Origin: G963704535 sp963704535
GTDB lineage: Bacteria > Chloroflexota > Chloroflexia > Chloroflexales > Roseiflexaceae
Direction: 5' to 3'
NCBI GenBank assembly: GCA_963704535.1
Contig: OY969916.1
Coordinates: forward strand, 744,001-808,000
DNA: 64,000 bases
Both the position numbers and the translations under genes were made by a program. Position 1 is the stretch's first letter. Every line of letters begins with the position of its first letter. Of the stretch, positions 17,604 through 28,300 are shown one piece after another. Under the pieces are notes generated by a model. The model ran no database searches, was not told where the DNA came from, and worked only from the letters and a program-made list of their open reading frames with translations.

Positions 17604-19835
17604 CTACGAATCCAGGATCTCGCGTACTTTCTGGGCCAGCGCCGCGGGCGAGAAGGGCTTCTGGAGGAACACAATGCCGGGGTCCAGGCGGCCATGCTGG
17701 GTGATTGCATTGTCGGTGTAGCCGGACATAAACAGCACCCGGATGCCGGGGCGCGTGCGAACGACCCAGTCAGCCAGCGCCTTGCCGCCCATCTGCGGCA
17801 TAATCACATCGGTGAGCAGGAGCTGGATCGTGCCGGCATGCTCCGTGGCGACCTTAAGCGCCTGCACCCCGTCGCCGGCCTCGATCACGGTGTACCCCAG
17901 CGCCCGTAGCGACCGGGCAGCCAGCGCGCGCACCGCCGGTTCATCCTCCACCAGCAGCACGGTTTCGGCGCCCTGCGGCATGTCTTTCGACACGTCATGG
18001 CGGGCCGGCGCGGCGGCGACATCCTCTGTGCGCGGCAGGTAGACCCGGATCGTCGTGCCGTGCCCGATCTCGCTGTAGACGCAGATATGGCCGCCGTGCT
18101 GCCTGACGATCCCGTAGCTGGTGGCCAGTCCCAGGCCGGTGCCTTTGCCGGGGTCCTTGGTGGTGAAGAACGGCTCGAACAGCCGCGCCTGGACTTCCGG
18201 CGACATCCCGACCCCGGTGTCGCTGACCGCCAGCACGATGTAGTGGCCGGGGGCCATGTTCACATAGCTGCGAACGTAGGATTCGTCAAGCAGCACATTT
18301 CCGGTCTCGATCGTCAACTGGCCGCCGATCGGCATGGCGTCGCGCGCATTGACGACCAGATTCACCAGCACCTGCTCGATCTGGCTGAGGTCGACCTTGA
18401 CATTGGCCAGGTCGGGCGCCGGCAGAGTGACCAACTCGATATCCGCGCCGATCAGGCGACGCAGCAGCTTGTCCATGTCGAGGACCAGGTCGTTGAGATT
18501 GAGAACGTGTGGCTCGATGATCTGCTTGCGGGCGAAGGCCAGCAACTGGCGGGTGAGCGAGGCGGCGCGCCCAGCGGCGTCCTCGATCGCCTTCAGATCC
18601 TCGCGCACCGGGTGGCTGGGCTCCAGCATGCCAAGCGCCAGCTCGGCGTTGCCGGAGATCGCAGTCAGCAGGTTGTTGAAGTCGTGGGCGACCCCGCCGG
18701 CCAGCCGACCGATGCTCTCCATTTTCTGCGAGAGGACCAACTGAACCTGGAGCTTCTTCCGAGTGGCGATCTCATCCTGGGCCTTCGAGTAGAGGCTGGC
18801 GTTGTCGATCGCCAGCGCAGCGCGGCGGGCCAGCTCCTGGGCGAGCACCAGGTCGGCCTGGGTGTAGCGGCGGCCGGATGGGCCGGCGCCCAGCGTGAGC
18901 GCGCCGATCGCCCGCCCGCGAGCCATGAGCGGCACGTGCAACATCGAGGTGACGCCGACCTTCCGCAGCAGCTCACACTGGCGCGAATCGCGGGCCATAG
19001 CCTTCAGCATCGATTCGGGGATCGTCGGGTAAAGCTCCGGGTGCGCGGCGAACTGCTCGTCCTGCGCCCCCGACAGGCAGCGGGGATCGAGCGGGCAGCC
19101 GCCATGGAACTCGCGCAGCAACTCTTCCTTTTCCGGATCGATGTGCGCCACCATCTGGCGGGCCGGCCCGTCGTCTTCGATCAAGTGCAGGAGGCACCAG
19201 TCGGCCAGCGCCGGCACGGTCAGCTGCAAGACCCGCTCAAGCGTATCGTGGTAGTCGAGCGAGGCGGTGAGGACGCTGCTGGCCTCGCTAAGGAACTGGA
19301 GCGACTCCTCGGCCCGCTTGCGCTCGGTGATGTCGCGGGTGAAGCAGCGGGTATGCACGAATTGGCCATCCTCCCAAAATACATTCGAGTTGATCAACAC
19401 ATATTTGATCGTGCCGTCCCTGGCGCGCAGCCGGGCCTCATAATTGTGGAGCGTCTCGCTGCGCGTGAGGCGCCGGAGGATGTCCTCGATGATCTCCCGG
19501 TCGACGTGGAACTCGGCGATGTGATGGCCGACGTACTCATCGCGGGTGTAGCCGAGTATGTCCAGCTCAGTCTGGTTCGCGCGCAGAATGCGCCCGTCGG
19601 CCCCGACCCAGTAAAGCCCGACCGGCCCGTTCTCGAAGAAATCGGCCAACTCACGCTCGCTGCGGGCCAGCGCCTTCTGGGTCACCTGGAGTTCATCCAG
19701 GGCGATATACAGCTCGCGGAAGACTTCGGTCAGCGCCGCGTATTGCCGTGAGGACATCGCGCGGGCGCACTGCTCCAACGCGGCGATATGCCCGCGCACC
19801 GTCTGCATCTGCCAGGCCGACTCAGCTATCTGCAT
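17604..19835 (-). CDS. Hybrid sensor histidine kinase with PAS, GAF and receiver domains
   Basis: A soluble 743-residue signalling protein with no membrane segments. In order: N-terminal coiled coil (1-60), PAS domain (65-185, ELADFFENGPVGLYWVGADG), and GAF domain (200-350, LADWCLLHLIEDDGPARQMV). Then come HisKA with the phospho-accepting His in GGVAHDFNNLLTAISGNAEL (about residue 384) and HATPase_c with DTGVGMSPEVQARLFEPFF and GKGTGLGLATSYGIV. A C-terminal receiver domain (about 625-743) has the phospho-acceptor in LLTDVIMPQMGG. The HDFNNLL box marks the NtrB-like/HPK4 group. The signal is unknown; the GAF domain may bind a small ligand. A receiver domain without output suggests phosphorelay to another protein. 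ATG 19835 is the start. Confidence 0.92.
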   Translation of the reverse strand: MQIAESAWQMQTVRGHIAALEQCARAMSSRQYAALTEVFRELYIALDELQVTQKALARSERELADFFENGPVGLYWVGADGRILRANQTELDILGYTRDEYVGHHIAEFHVDREIIEDILRRLTRSETLHNYEARLRARDGTIKYVLINSNVFWEDGQFVHTRCFTRDITERKRAEESLQFLSEASSVLTASLDYHDTLERVLQLTVPALADWCLLHLIEDDGPARQMVAHIDPEKEELLREFHGGCPLDPRCLSGAQDEQFAAHPELYPTIPESMLKAMARDSRQCELLRKVGVTSMLHVPLMARGRAIGALTLGAGPSGRRYTQADLVLAQELARRAALAIDNASLYSKAQDEIATRKKLQVQLVLSQKMESIGRLAGGVAHDFNNLLTAISGNAELALGMLEPSHPVREDLKAIEDAAGRAASLTRQLLAFARKQIIEPHVLNLNDLVLDMDKLLRRLIGADIELVTLPAPDLANVKVDLSQIEQVLVNLVVNARDAMPIGGQLTIETGNVLLDESYVRSYVNMAPGHYIVLAVSDTGVGMSPEVQARLFEPFFTTKDPGKGTGLGLATSYGIVRQHGGHICVYSEIGHGTTIRVYLPRTEDVAAAPARHDVSKDMPQGAETVLLVEDEPAVRALAARSLRALGYTVIEAGDGVQALKVATEHAGTIQLLLTDVIMPQMGGKALADWVVRTRPGIRVLFMSGYTDNAITQHGRLDPGIVFLQKPFSPAALAQKVREILDS

Positions 19836-19883
19836 TGTAGTACCTCATTGGGTTCGTCCGTCGTCCGTATCTGTTGTGCCCGT

Positions 19884-19986
19884 GAGAAACTGTTTGAAAA
19901 GGGCATAGTCTCGCCTACCATCCAGGGCGGAAAGAGAATTCTTGAGGGGCGGCCCTCAAACTCCCCGTTTTCAAACGGTCTCTGAA
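19884..19986. repeat. Family M element, near full-length
   Basis: Ends read GAAACTGTTTGAAAAGGG and CCGTTTTCAAACGGTCTC, with the core CTTGAGGGGCGGCCCTCAAACTCC. It lies upstream of the sensor kinase gene. Confidence 0.85.
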
Positions 19987-20142
19987 ATCGTGGAGATTGC
20001 CCAGACAGGGGGACAGGGAGAGGCGCAGGCGTGGCGGAGTGTCTCCAGGCAGCGTTGCTGGAATGGTCTTATTGTATCATCTTAGGCTTACGACAACCAA
20101 TGGCTCTCAACTCCTATTTAGAGAGCGGTACCAGCAGAGGTA

Positions 20143-20205
20143 GTCAGTAGTCAGTTGTCCGTTGTCAGTTGCGCTACAACTGACAACGGACAACTGACTA
20201 CTGAC
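20143..20205. terminator. Perfect 29-bp stem-loop downstream of the beta-helix protein gene
   Basis: The 29-base arm at 20143-20171 is the exact reverse complement of 20177-20205, with a CGCTA loop. It is built from GGACAAC/GTTGTCC words, the same family found inside the NRPS genes. It begins 13 bases after the stop codon of the minus-strand gene at 20218, so it can act as a terminator or 3' stabiliser, although no T-tract follows. Confidence 0.65.
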
Positions 20206-20217
20206 TACTGACCTTAC

Positions 20218-23200
20218 TTACCGGCGTACCAGTGGCATGCCGATCCGGGTGAAGACGTACAGCAGCTCGTTCGACAGGCCGCCGCCCGGCGCCGGGTTGG
20301 TGACGGTGATGACCGCCGAGCCACCCGCGAAGTCGCCGACCGAGATCGTCATGGTCAGCCGGGTGCTATTAACGAGGGCCGTCGGGCGGTTGGTGCCGTT
20401 CCACTTCGCCTGCGCCCCGCCCACGAAGCCGCTGCCGGCCAGCGTCAGGGTCAGCGTCCCATCCTGATTGCGGGCCAGACTGGCGACCCTGGTCAGCGCT
20501 GGCACCAGGTTCTCGCCCAGCGCGCCGATCGCGAACCCGGCGACATTGGACGGGCCGCCGCCCGGCGCCGGGTTGATCACCTGGACACTGCTGTCGCCGG
20601 GCGTGATCAGGTCGGCGCCGCTGACCTCCATCCGCAGCTCGCCGGCGCCGACGAAGGTGGTCGGGCGGTCCTTGCCGTTCCACTGGGCCTGCGAGGCGGG
20701 AAGGAAGTTGCTGCCGGCGATCGTCAGCGTGAGCGAACCATTGGCGCCGGCGATGATCGAGGCCGGGCTAAGCGACGTGATCGCCGGGACCGGGTTCTGG
20801 CCCGGCGCGGCGACGCCGAAGCCGACCGCATTCGACGTGCCGCCGCCCGGCGCCGGGTTGACCACCGTCACCGCCGCGTCGCCCGGCTGAGCCACGTCCG
20901 TGACCAGGACCTGCGCCTGTAGCGTCGTGCCGCTGACGTAGGTGGTCGGTCGCTCATCGCCATTCCACAGCACCTTCGCGCCGGGGATGAAGTTGGCGCC
21001 CTTGACGGTCAGCGTGAGGGCCGGGTTGCCGGCCGCCGCGCCGGCCGGGTTGAGTTCGTCGATCGAGGGCAGCGGGTTCTGGCCCTGCGCGGTGATCACA
21101 AAGGTCAGCGCATTCGAGGTGCCGCCGCCGGGGGCCGGGTTGACCGCCGTCACGGTCCGGTCGCCGGGGGTCGCCAGCAGCCCGGCGCCCACGCTGGCCC
21201 TAAGCTGGCTGCTGTTGACAAATTCGGTCGGGAGATCGACCGCATTGTTCCAGCGCACCTTCGCGCCGGGCACAAAGCCGGAGCCATTCACCGTCAGTGT
21301 GAGCGCGCCGCCGGTGGCCGTCACCGAGGCCGGCCCCAAGCTGTCGAGCGTCGGCTTGGGGTTGGCGAACGGCAGCACGACCAGCCGTTTGTCGAGGCGA
21401 CCCGTGGCAATGACCGACCGGCCGTCGGGCGCGACGGCCACATCGCGCGCCCCTTGCAGCGGCGGCAGGCCGGCGCCGTCGCGCTTGATCACCTGGGCGA
21501 AGGTCAGCAGGCCGCTCTGCGGATCGCGGGCGAAGACCGCGACCGCATTGTCGAAGTAGCCGGTCGCGAAGAGATAGGTGCCGTCGGGGCTGACGGCGAC
21601 CGAACTGGCGGCGTCCAGGCCGTCGTTGCCCCCGACGCCGTCGGCGTAGGTCGCCAGGTGGGTCAGCTTGCCGTCGGCCGGGTTGCGGCTGAAGGCAGTC
21701 ACGGCGTCGCCGTCGAAGCTGGCGGTGTAGACGTGATTGCCATCCGGGCTGAGCGTGACGCGGAAGACGCCGTTCAGGCCGGCGATAGTCGTGGCGTTGT
21801 AGGTCGTGACATAGGACAGCTTGCCGTCGTTGGCGTTGCGCTTGAAGACCAGCAGGCTGTCGCTGCTGTAGCCGGTGGCGTAGAGGTACGCGCCGTCGGG
21901 GCTGAGCGCGATCCCATAGGCGCCGGTCAGGCTGGCGTGGGTGATCGTCTGGATGAAGTGCGCGCCGAACGGCAGCGGCGTGGTCGTATTCAAGCGGCCG
22001 TCGAGCCCGCGCCGCAGCACCGTGATCGCGCTGTCGGTGATGCTGCTGACGTAGACGTGCTGCCCATCGGGGCTGAGCGCGATCCCGTAGGCGCCGGCCA
22101 GACGATCGACGGTGCCATCGCACGGGGCCGGGAAGCAGCCGTAGCCATCGTCGTCCTTGACGCTGCCCAGGACTGTCAGCGCGCCGGTGTCGAGGTCGCG
22201 GGTGAAGGCGGTGATGCCGCCATCAGTCGAGCCGGTCGCGTAGACGTTCTCGCCGTCCCCGCTGACCGCCACGATCCGCGCGCCGTTCAGGTCGGCCCCG
22301 CCGGTGAACTCGTCCTGATACTCGTCCAGGAAGCTCAGATTGCCGGTCGCCGGGTTGCGGGCGAAGGCCGACACCAGGTCGTCGCCGTCGTCGGCGGCGT
22401 AGACGTGCCGACCATCGGGGCTGATCGCTAGGCCGTAGGGACCGGCCACGATGTTGGTACTGGAGTTGACGATATTGGTCCCCGGCCCGGCCAGCGGCGG
22501 CGTGGGCGGGGTCTTGCCGGTGCAGCTCAGGTTGAAGTCCACCGTCGGCTGGGTCGGGTCATTGGTGCTGATCGTCAGCGTGGCGCTGCGGATGCCGGGC
22601 GCCGTGGGCGAACAGCTCACTGCGACCGCCACCGGCGCCGCGCCGTCCGGCAGGGTCAGGTTGAAGCCGCCGCCGATCGAGAAGTCGCCGGGGTTGACGC
22701 CGTCCAGCGGCGTGCTTTTAGCCGTCAGCGTCGCGGTGCCGTTTTCCTTGATGCTGATTGTGCCGTTCTTGGTCTGCCCGATGATCACGTCGCCGAAGTC
22801 GAGCGGGCCGGGCGCGAGCGGCGTGGAGCTGAAGCCGGCCACCGGCTGCGGGACGGCGTTGCAGAGCAGGTTGTAACTGACGGTCGAGTTGCCGGGGTCA
22901 TTGGTCTTGAAGGTGAACGTGGCGCTACGCAGGCCGGGGGTCGAGCCGGTGGGCGCGCAGCGCAGCGTGAGCGGCGTGGGAGCGTTCACGCTCATTGGGA
23001 AGCTGGTGATCAGCGCGAAGCTGGCGGCATCGGCCCCACTGATCTGCGGGTCGCTCAGCTCCAAGGTCTTGTTGCCGGTGTTGAACACGCTGATATCGGC
23101 GTTCTGGCCGGCGCCGAAGACCACATTGCCAAAGCTGATCGGCCCTGGCTGGACCGGCGCAGAGCCGAACCCGGCCACCGCCGCCGCCGCCTCGAACGCG

Positions 23201-24837
23201 CCGATGTCGCAGACCGCGCCCTGTGGCCGCGCTTCGCCGCGCACGTCCTGGTTGCTCACCGGGGCGTCGGCGCAGACCTGCGCGTCGCCGGCATCGATCG
23301 CGGCGCTGCCGGGGTCGGGCTTCTGGCTCAATAGCGAGGAGATCGCGCCGCCGTGGAAGGCCGGCGTATTCAGCTTCGGGTCGGCGTTGGACAGGTCGCC
23401 CGCCCCGTCGAGGCCACAACTTGTGCCGCTGTCCAGATTGTGACCCAACGAGGTCACGCCCTCGCCGGCGCAGTTGCCGCCCAGCCCCGCCCCGTCGCTA
23501 TTGGCAACGATCGTATTGGCGAGCAGCACGACCTCGGGGTGCGAGGTGGTCGTGTCCTGGGCGTAGATGCCGCCGCCCTCGTCCAGCGCCGCGTTCAGCG
23601 CCAGAGTGACATTCAGCGCGGTCAGCTTGGGGCGGATGTTGCTGCCCTGCTGGGTGTTGAAGTCGAAGATGGCGCCGCCCCGGCCGGTCGCGGCATTGGC
23701 GGTCATCGAGACATTACTGAGGGTCAGCTCGCCGCTGCGATCATTGGCGATGCCGCCGCCATCGCCCTGGGCGGCGTTGTTGAGCAGGGTGCTGCGGGTG
23801 AGGCTCATCGTGCCGCCGAAGTTGACGATCGCGCCGCCGTGGCGGTTGTCCGAGGGCGGCTTGCCGGTCAGGTTGCCGTTGAACGCGCTGTCCTGGATCT
23901 CCATGATCGAGTTGATATTATTGTAGATCCCGCCGCCATGGCCCTTGCCGGTGATGTTGCCATTGAACACCACGCGGGTCAGCGTCATCTTGCGGCCGTT
24001 GCTGCCATCGTTGCGGCTGAAGACCGCGCCGCCGCCCTGAGTGTCGTACTCGTCGGCCGGGTCGCCGTCGCTGCCGTTATTGTTCGGGTCCAGGCCATTG
24101 GCGATGTTGCCGTTGAAGACCACGTCGACCAGGTTCGCCGGCGCGGTCGCGTAGATCGCGCCGCCGCTGCGCTTGGCGATATTGCCGTTGAAGGCCGTGC
24201 CGGCGACCGCCAACGCCTCGCTGCCGGTGGCCCAGATCGCCCCACCGCCGTCGCTGCCGTCGGACGAGTTGCCGGTGAAGACCGAGCCGGCGATATTGAG
24301 CTTGCCGGCGCTGCTGATCGCGCCGCCGTCGCCGTCGTTCTTATTGTCGAGGAAGCTGCACCCGGCGATGTTCACGACCCCGGAGGGGCTGTTGTTCAGA
24401 ATCGCGGGGTTGCCCTTGGTCATGGTGAGGTTGGTCAGGCTCAGGATGCCGCTGCTGGCGACCACAAGGATGTTGTCGTTGCCGTTGCCCTCGATGATCA
24501 CCGGGCCGACCAGCGAGATGTTCTTGGTGACGAACGGAAGCTGGCCGTTCAGCACCTTGAGCTTGCCGCTGCTCTTGAACTTGATCGTATACGGCGCGCC
24601 GCCGCTGGCGTCGCACTGGTTGTACTTATTATCCGCCGGCGCCGTCTCGGAGATCGCCTGGAGCGCCTCCCAGAGCGAGCACTTGCCGTCGTTGTTGTCA
24701 TTGGCGTCGTTGGCGGTCGGGTCGACCATGACCGTCGCGGCGGCAAGGGCGGGCCGGGCCGGCGGGAGTGCCAGCGCCAGGGCCAGCAGCAGCGCCAGCG
24801 CCAGGACACGGTGGAGGAAGCGGTGATCGAGGTGCAT
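20218..24837 (-). CDS. Large secreted mosaic protein: beta-helix, choice-of-anchor, beta-propeller and IPT/TIG repeats
   Basis: A predicted exported protein of 1539 residues. A signal peptide (1-33, hydrophobic ALALLLALALALPPARPALA) leads to a right-handed beta-helix region (35-540) with POMP-like GGAI repeats and the entry motif CSLWEALQAI. It is followed by two choice-of-anchor-D-like modules (about 560-770) with SFGNVVFGAGQNADISVFN. Then comes a YVTN-type beta-propeller (about 795-1160) with repeats such as YGIALSPDGQHVYVSS. Finally there are four or five IPT/TIG modules (1165-1539), each ending NPAPGGGTSNA or similar. Such mosaics act at the cell surface, in adhesion or sheath contact. 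No enzymatic site is visible. GGAG precedes ATG 24837. The C-terminus ends IGMPLVRR. Confidence 0.8.
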   Translation of the reverse strand: MHLDHRFLHRVLALALLLALALALPPARPALAAATVMVDPTANDANDNNDGKCSLWEALQAISETAPADNKYNQCDASGGAPYTIKFKSSGKLKVLNGQLPFVTKNISLVGPVIIEGNGNDNILVVASSGILSLTNLTMTKGNPAILNNSPSGVVNIAGCSFLDNKNDGDGGAISSAGKLNIAGSVFTGNSSDGSDGGGAIWATGSEALAVAGTAFNGNIAKRSGGAIYATAPANLVDVVFNGNIANGLDPNNNGSDGDPADEYDTQGGGAVFSRNDGSNGRKMTLTRVVFNGNITGKGHGGGIYNNINSIMEIQDSAFNGNLTGKPPSDNRHGGAIVNFGGTMSLTRSTLLNNAAQGDGGGIANDRSGELTLSNVSMTANAATGRGGAIFDFNTQQGSNIRPKLTALNVTLALNAALDEGGGIYAQDTTTSHPEVVLLANTIVANSDGAGLGGNCAGEGVTSLGHNLDSGTSCGLDGAGDLSNADPKLNTPAFHGGAISSLLSQKPDPGSAAIDAGDAQVCADAPVSNQDVRGEARPQGAVCDIGAFEAAAAVAGFGSAPVQPGPISFGNVVFGAGQNADISVFNTGNKTLELSDPQISGADAASFALITSFPMSVNAPTPLTLRCAPTGSTPGLRSATFTFKTNDPGNSTVSYNLLCNAVPQPVAGFSSTPLAPGPLDFGDVIIGQTKNGTISIKENGTATLTAKSTPLDGVNPGDFSIGGGFNLTLPDGAAPVAVAVSCSPTAPGIRSATLTISTNDPTQPTVDFNLSCTGKTPPTPPLAGPGTNIVNSSTNIVAGPYGLAISPDGRHVYAADDGDDLVSAFARNPATGNLSFLDEYQDEFTGGADLNGARIVAVSGDGENVYATGSTDGGITAFTRDLDTGALTVLGSVKDDDGYGCFPAPCDGTVDRLAGAYGIALSPDGQHVYVSSITDSAITVLRRGLDGRLNTTTPLPFGAHFIQTITHASLTGAYGIALSPDGAYLYATGYSSDSLLVFKRNANDGKLSYVTTYNATTIAGLNGVFRVTLSPDGNHVYTASFDGDAVTAFSRNPADGKLTHLATYADGVGGNDGLDAASSVAVSPDGTYLFATGYFDNAVAVFARDPQSGLLTFAQVIKRDGAGLPPLQGARDVAVAPDGRSVIATGRLDKRLVVLPFANPKPTLDSLGPASVTATGGALTLTVNGSGFVPGAKVRWNNAVDLPTEFVNSSQLRASVGAGLLATPGDRTVTAVNPAPGGGTSNALTFVITAQGQNPLPSIDELNPAGAAAGNPALTLTVKGANFIPGAKVLWNGDERPTTYVSGTTLQAQVLVTDVAQPGDAAVTVVNPAPGGGTSNAVGFGVAAPGQNPVPAITSLSPASIIAGANGSLTLTIAGSNFLPASQAQWNGKDRPTTFVGAGELRMEVSGADLITPGDSSVQVINPAPGGGPSNVAGFAIGALGENLVPALTRVASLARNQDGTLTLTLAGSGFVGGAQAKWNGTNRPTALVNSTRLTMTISVGDFAGGSAVITVTNPAPGGGLSNELLYVFTRIGMPLVRR

Positions 24838-24947
24838 TGTGATCTCCGTTGGGATTTAAGATTTACGATTGTCGATTGTTGGGCTGCGGTCGTCATCATC
24901 GTGGCCGTGTTGTATACCGTGATGCGCCACATTTGATCTTGCGCCGT

Positions 24948-25140
24948 GTGGATCGTTCCGCACCACGCCACATTCGTCCCGTACATCATGCGGATCGTTC
25001 CGCAATATGCCACATTCTTTCCGTACATCACGCGGATCGTTCCGCAACGCGCCACGTTCGTTCCACATATCATGCGGATCGTTCCGCGCATCACGCGGAT
25101 CGTTTCGCACATCGCGCGGATCGTTCCCGCCCGCGATGCG
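24948..25140. repeat. 21/42-bp phased repeat array
   Basis: The motif GCGGATCGTTCCGC (first copy GTGGATCGTTCCGC, last copies degenerate) starts at 24948, 24990, 25032, 25074, 25095 and 25116. The intervals are 42, 42, 42, 21 and 21 bases, that is four or two helical turns. Each copy is an interrupted palindrome (GCGGA-TCGT-TCCGC). The array lies upstream of the beta-helix protein gene. Every period is a multiple of three, which explains long open frames here that are not genes. Confidence 0.8.
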
Positions 25141-25196
25141 ATGAATGTGCCGTGTGGCGCGCCGATTAAACATTGTGGCGCGATGAATGTCGTAGA

Positions 25197-25380
25197 AGTG
25201 AAGCATTTGCACCGAATGAGCAAACCACGTTGTCAATCAAGGCAAATGCTTCACTCCTACCTACCCACGTCGTCGTCGCCGCCGGCGTTGTGTTCCGTCG
25301 CGGGCGAACACGAGGTTCGCCCTTACGTCGTCGCTCTGCGCTGCTTCCGTCGTGGGCGAACACGTGGGTTCGCCCTTACA
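25197..25380. repeat. Hairpins between the protease and beta-helix protein genes
   Basis: A 14-bp stem (AGTGAAGCATTTGC at 25197 and its complement ending at 25255) is followed by two related hairpins, GGGCGAAC-ACGAG-GTTCGCCC (25302-25322) and GGGCGAAC-ACGTGG-GTTCGCCC (25354-25375). The second ends just before the protease stop codon. The GGGCGAAC hairpins belong to a repeat type seen in many bacterial genomes. Confidence 0.7.
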
Positions 25381-28300
25381 TCATCGCAGCGTCAGCGGCA
25401 GGTACAGCGTGCTGGGGATGCCCTCCTTGACGCCCAGCGTGAGGTGGTAGCTCTGGCTGGGGTCCACGCCTGGCGCCGGTGTGATGTCCAGGTAGTAGCG
25501 CACCTCGTCCGGCGCGGGCGCGGCGGCGCTCGGTGCAGGCGCGGCGGCGGCCAGCGCTACCCCGGCCAGCACGGGCGCCTGCGCCCCGGCGAAGGCCGCC
25601 GGCTCGAAGCCCAGGTTGAGTTTCCCGCCCGTCAGTGCCTTGCCCTTGGCGACGACCGTGCCGTTGCTGTCGATGATCTTGGCCTGGAACCCGACCGGCA
25701 GCGTGACATCGACCATGATCTCGGTGCCCGGCGGCAAGTACTCGCCACCGCACACGATGCAGTGCGGGATCGGGAAGCGCGAGAGGAAGCCGATCACAAA
25801 GTCGTCGTCGACGAGCGGGCCTATTTCGAGGCAGCCCAGCCCATGCTCCAGCGGGCAGATGTCCTGGCCGTCCGGTATGCCATCGTTGTCGTCGTCGGTG
25901 TCGCAGGGGTTGCCCAGCCCGTCGCCGTCGGTGTCGGTGTTGTCAGGGTTCGCGAGCGCTGGGCACGTGTCGCAGGCGTCGCCGATCCCGTCGCCGTCGG
26001 AGTCCTTCTGGTCGGGGTTCTTGGTCGTCCGGCAGTTGTCGGTCGAGTCGGGCACGCCATCGTTGTCGTCGTCGGTGTCGCAGGCGTCGCCCTGGCTGTC
26101 GCCGTCGGTGTTCTTCTGGTCGGTGTTGGCGACGGTGCGGCAGTTGTCGACCGAGTCCTTGACTGTATCCTGATCGCTGTCATCGCATTTATCGCCCTGA
26201 CCGTCGCCGTTCCAGTCGGCCTGGCTGGCGTTCGAGATGTACTTGCAATTGTCGGTCGCGTTGACGACGCCGTCGCCGTCGAGGTCGTTGTCGCAGGCGT
26301 CGCCGATCCCGTCGCCGTCGGCGTCGGCCTGGCCGGGGTTGGCGATGTTGTTGCAGTTATCCGGCCCATCGGTGACGCCGTCGCCGTCGTTGTCGGGGTC
26401 GGCGCTATCCTCGGTGCCGTCGCAATCGGCGTCGCCCGAGCCAAGGCCCACGGCGGCGTAGGCGTTCTTGACCTGGCAGATGTCGTTCAGCGTGAAGTTG
26501 CCCAACACGAACTGCCAGCTCGCCTCATCGACGGCGGCATTGCGGGCGCTGATCAGCAGGGCGCCGCTCCACAACCGGTCGGTCAGCACCTCGTAGAACA
26601 GCCGCTCGGCCTTGGTCTTGCCGATGCCCTGGACGATGCGGTTGCTGTGGGTGCCGCCGTTGATCACCAGGAAGGCAGCCTTGTTGTGGATGCCGCTATT
26701 GGTGTGGACCCCGCCGTCGTCGTTGGCGAAGTTGCAGAAGTTGTTGGACGACGTACACAGGTTGTCCATGTGGTCGGGGTCGCCGAAAGCCGGCGGGTTG
26801 CTCAGGTCGCGGATGGCGCCATTGGGCAGGTCCTCGCCCATGGTCCAGTCGCCGCTATCGACGAAGTAGCCGAAGATGTCGGCGAAGCTCTCGTCCAGCG
26901 CGCCCGACTGGAAGTTATAGATCAGCCCGGCGAAGTTCGCGTCGACGGCGTGGGTGAACTCGTGCCCGACCACGTCGCGCACCGGGAAGCCGTCGCCGAA
27001 GCGGAAGATGTCGCAACTGCTGTAGTTGGCGTTCGACCAGTTGTTGCCCACATGGACGTACATCTCGATCTCTTCGCCGTCGTCATCGTAGGAGTCGTGG
27101 CCGTAGCGGTTGTTCCAGAAGTTGTAGACCGCCTTGATATTATTGAAGGCTGTGGTGCCCTCGGCGGACGGGTTGGCGCCGTCGACCACGCCATCTTCGT
27201 CGAACCACTCGTCGCTGTCGTAGTCGCAGGTATTGGTCGGCCCACCATTGGCGTCCTCCAGGTCCAGGTTGAAGTCGTGCATGGTGTGCGACTGCTTGAA
27301 ACGGATCGCGCCGTCGAAGGCATCGACGAACAGGCTGACCGGCCCCTCCTGACCGATCAGGTTGACCTGCCAGGTCAGGTAGGTCTGCTTGTCGGGGTAG
27401 CCGAGCAGCCCCAGGTTGAGGTAGCGTAGCTGGGTGTGGCCAATGACCGCCGGCAGCAGCAGGCCATTGCTGATGGTCGCTTTCCTGCCGGGCCGCACCG
27501 AGCCATCGCCCAGCAGTGCGCCCGCCAGCGACTCGGCCTGCTCGGCCGTCAGCCGGGGCGTGGATGGCGTGTTGATCTCCGGCACGTAGCCGCCGCCCAA
27601 GCTCAACACCCGCGCGCCATCCATATGCACGCCAAGCTCGGCCGGGAAGACCGGGATGCCGTTGTGGCGTTGGCGGAAGAACAGGTGCAGCCCATCGTCC
27701 GAGCGGCGCGACAACTGGAACTGTTGGTCGGGGTTCTCAAGCCGCAGCGCATCCTTGTACTCATCCAGGAACCAGCGCGCCTTGGCCAGCGGGTCGCCGG
27801 CGCTCTGCGGGATGGGCACGTCGAACTGCGCGAAGTTCAGCGCGCCCCGCTCCAGGCTGAAATTCAGCGCCCGGCGCGAGGTCTGCTTGAGCCGCCCGAT
27901 TCCCGCCATCTGCCGCTGGTCGGCCTGCGACTGGTCGGGGGCCACCAGGTCATCGGGCAGGGCGCAGCTCACCACCAGCCGTGGCCCGTTGGGCGCCGGG
28001 CCGCCGGCGGCCGTGTTGCTGCTGGCGAAGGTGATCGCGGTGTCAGCGTCGACGGGCAGCAGCGCCAGGCCGGTGTTGGAGATCACGCCGGTGTGCCAGC
28101 GGATCGCGGCCGCCGTCACATCGACGCGCACGACCCCGGCGTTCGGGCGGTAGGTCGCGGCGCCGTAGCGCGTCCCCAGCGGCGGCTTGGTCGTCCAGTT
28201 GGTCTTGTCGGCTTCCCACGCGCCGCCCACCTCGTGCAGGTCCAGCCGCAACGACGGCGGCACCAGGGTATCGGTGATCGTCAGCACCAGCTCGGCCTTC

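Noticed and set aside
17997..19751. Plus-strand open frame over the sensor kinase
   Set aside because: It is the shadow of a protein with all expected histidine kinase motifs in order.
23353..24936. Plus-strand open frame over the beta-helix protein
   Set aside because: It is antisense to a repeat-rich secreted protein and has only low-complexity Val/Ala/Arg sequence.
24946..27429. Very long plus-strand open frame over the protease gene (827 codons)
   Set aside because: It is antisense to a clear metalloprotease; its openness results from the TSP3 repeats and the 21-bp phased array, and the protein has no recognisable domain.
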